A DNA stretch of 5,220 nucleotides from contig JAVBQI010000081.1 in NCBI GenBank assembly GCA_031549145.1, positions 1-5,220 on the forward strand, written 5' to 3'. The notes under the pieces were generated by a model. The model ran no database searches and was not told the origin of the DNA. It was given only the letters and a program-made list of their open reading frames with translations. Made by a program: the position numbers and the translations under genes. Shown piece after piece: positions 5,065-5,220 of this stretch (position 1 is its first letter; each line of letters opens with the position of its first letter). The stretch comes from JAVBSX01 sp031549145 (GTDB taxonomy: Bacteria > Planctomycetota > Planctomycetia > Pirellulales > Thermoguttaceae).

Positions 5065-5069
5065 AAGGA
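5065..5069 (+). promoter_or_regulatory. Flagellin ribosome binding site
   Basis: AAGGA lies ten bases before the flagellin ATG at 5080, with a second CAGGA at 5059-5063. This is the best Shine-Dalgarno in the window; most other genes here have none, as fits a gene needing strong translation. The two GGA motifs could also be bound by a CsrA-type regulator if one is present. Confidence 0.6.
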
Positions 5070-5079
5070 TTTCACCTCT

Positions 5080-5220
5080 ATGTCAGGTCTCTACGTCGCA
5101 TCGAACGTCACCGCTCTCGGGGCTCAGGTCAACCTCCAGCGCAACATGGGAGCGTTGACCGAAATCATCACACGACTCAGCACCGGACTCCGTATCAACT
5201 CCGGAAAGGACGACCCCTCC
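5080..5220 (+). CDS. Flagellin, N-terminal fragment
   Basis: The 47 codons up to the window edge encode the conserved N-terminal D0/D1 coiled region of flagellin, the subunit of the flagellar filament. The stretch RLSTGLRINSGKDDPS (32-47) is the family hallmark (RLSSGLRINSAKDDAA in enterobacteria), and SNVTALGAQVNLQRN (8-22) matches the N-terminal heptad region. The GKDDPS variant recalls planctomycete flagellins. There is no cleaved signal peptide, as expected for export through the flagellar type III apparatus. A good Shine-Dalgarno precedes the ATG. The gene stands alone after a long structured intergenic stretch, so it is probably transcribed from its own promoter. The C-terminal D0/D1 half lies beyond the window. 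Which of possibly several flagellins this is cannot be told. Confidence 0.93.
   Translation, partial: MSGLYVASNVTALGAQVNLQRNMGALTEIITRLSTGLRINSGKDDPS

Larger units (their letters stand above)
4629..5079. other. Intergenic region rich in inverted repeats, upstream of flagellin
   Basis: These 451 bases contain no convincing gene. Two short plus-strand frames (from 4674 and 4792) lack any family signature and overlap each other. What the stretch does hold is seven short inverted repeats, at 4688-4702, 4746-4761, 4769-4782, 4848-4872, 4951-4968, 4980-4997 and 4998-5013, described below. I found no clear sigma28 or sigma54 promoter. A perfect TTGACA (4972-4977) has only poor -10 partners. GCCGACAA (4878-4885) is one base from the sigma28 -10 element but lacks its -35. 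No terminator with a T run follows the archaemetzincin gene. Confidence 0.7.

Overview
The window looks like chromosomal DNA of a moderately GC-rich, flagellated bacterium, most probably a planctomycete (Planctomycetota). The signs are the flagellin N-terminus reading RINSGKDDPS, a DUF374-type acyltransferase, a BlaI/M56 regulatory pair, mostly weak or absent Shine-Dalgarno sequences, and heptanucleotide repeats between genes. This placement is inference from gene character, not from a search.

Layout. On the minus strand (1-752), a BlaI/MecI-family repressor is followed by the N-terminal 100 codons of an M56 (BlaR1-like) membrane peptidase that runs off the left edge. Upstream of blaI is a clear sigma70-type promoter. 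One perfect inverted repeat fills its spacer exactly and a second lies at the expected start of transcription, so the pair looks autorepressed. From about 914 everything reads on the plus strand: a candidate promoter, a four-copy CCTACAG repeat, a DUF374 lysophospholipid acyltransferase (1024-1764), and 55 bases later a biotin synthase (1820-2752). A new promoter (2782-2810) precedes a DUF2310 zinc-ribbon protein (2859-3701), followed after 12 bases by a secreted archaemetzincin-like protein (3714-4628). A 451-base region without a convincing gene (4629-5079) holds seven short inverted repeats, and a flagellin gene starts at 5080 and is cut by the right edge.

How the genes relate. BlaI and M56 should act as repressor and membrane-bound sensor protease. 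The acyltransferase and biotin synthase may share a transcript; both touch lipid metabolism, since biotin serves acetyl-CoA carboxylase, but that link is only suggestive. The DUF2310 and archaemetzincin genes form a tight two-gene unit of unknown purpose. The flagellin appears to be separately transcribed behind a structured leader.

The points most worth attention are the promoter/operator architecture, a biotin synthase whose cysteine pattern departs from the E. coli enzyme, an archaemetzincin with a signal peptide and two changed signature residues, and the hairpin-rich flagellin leader. I did not find a clearly new multi-gene system.
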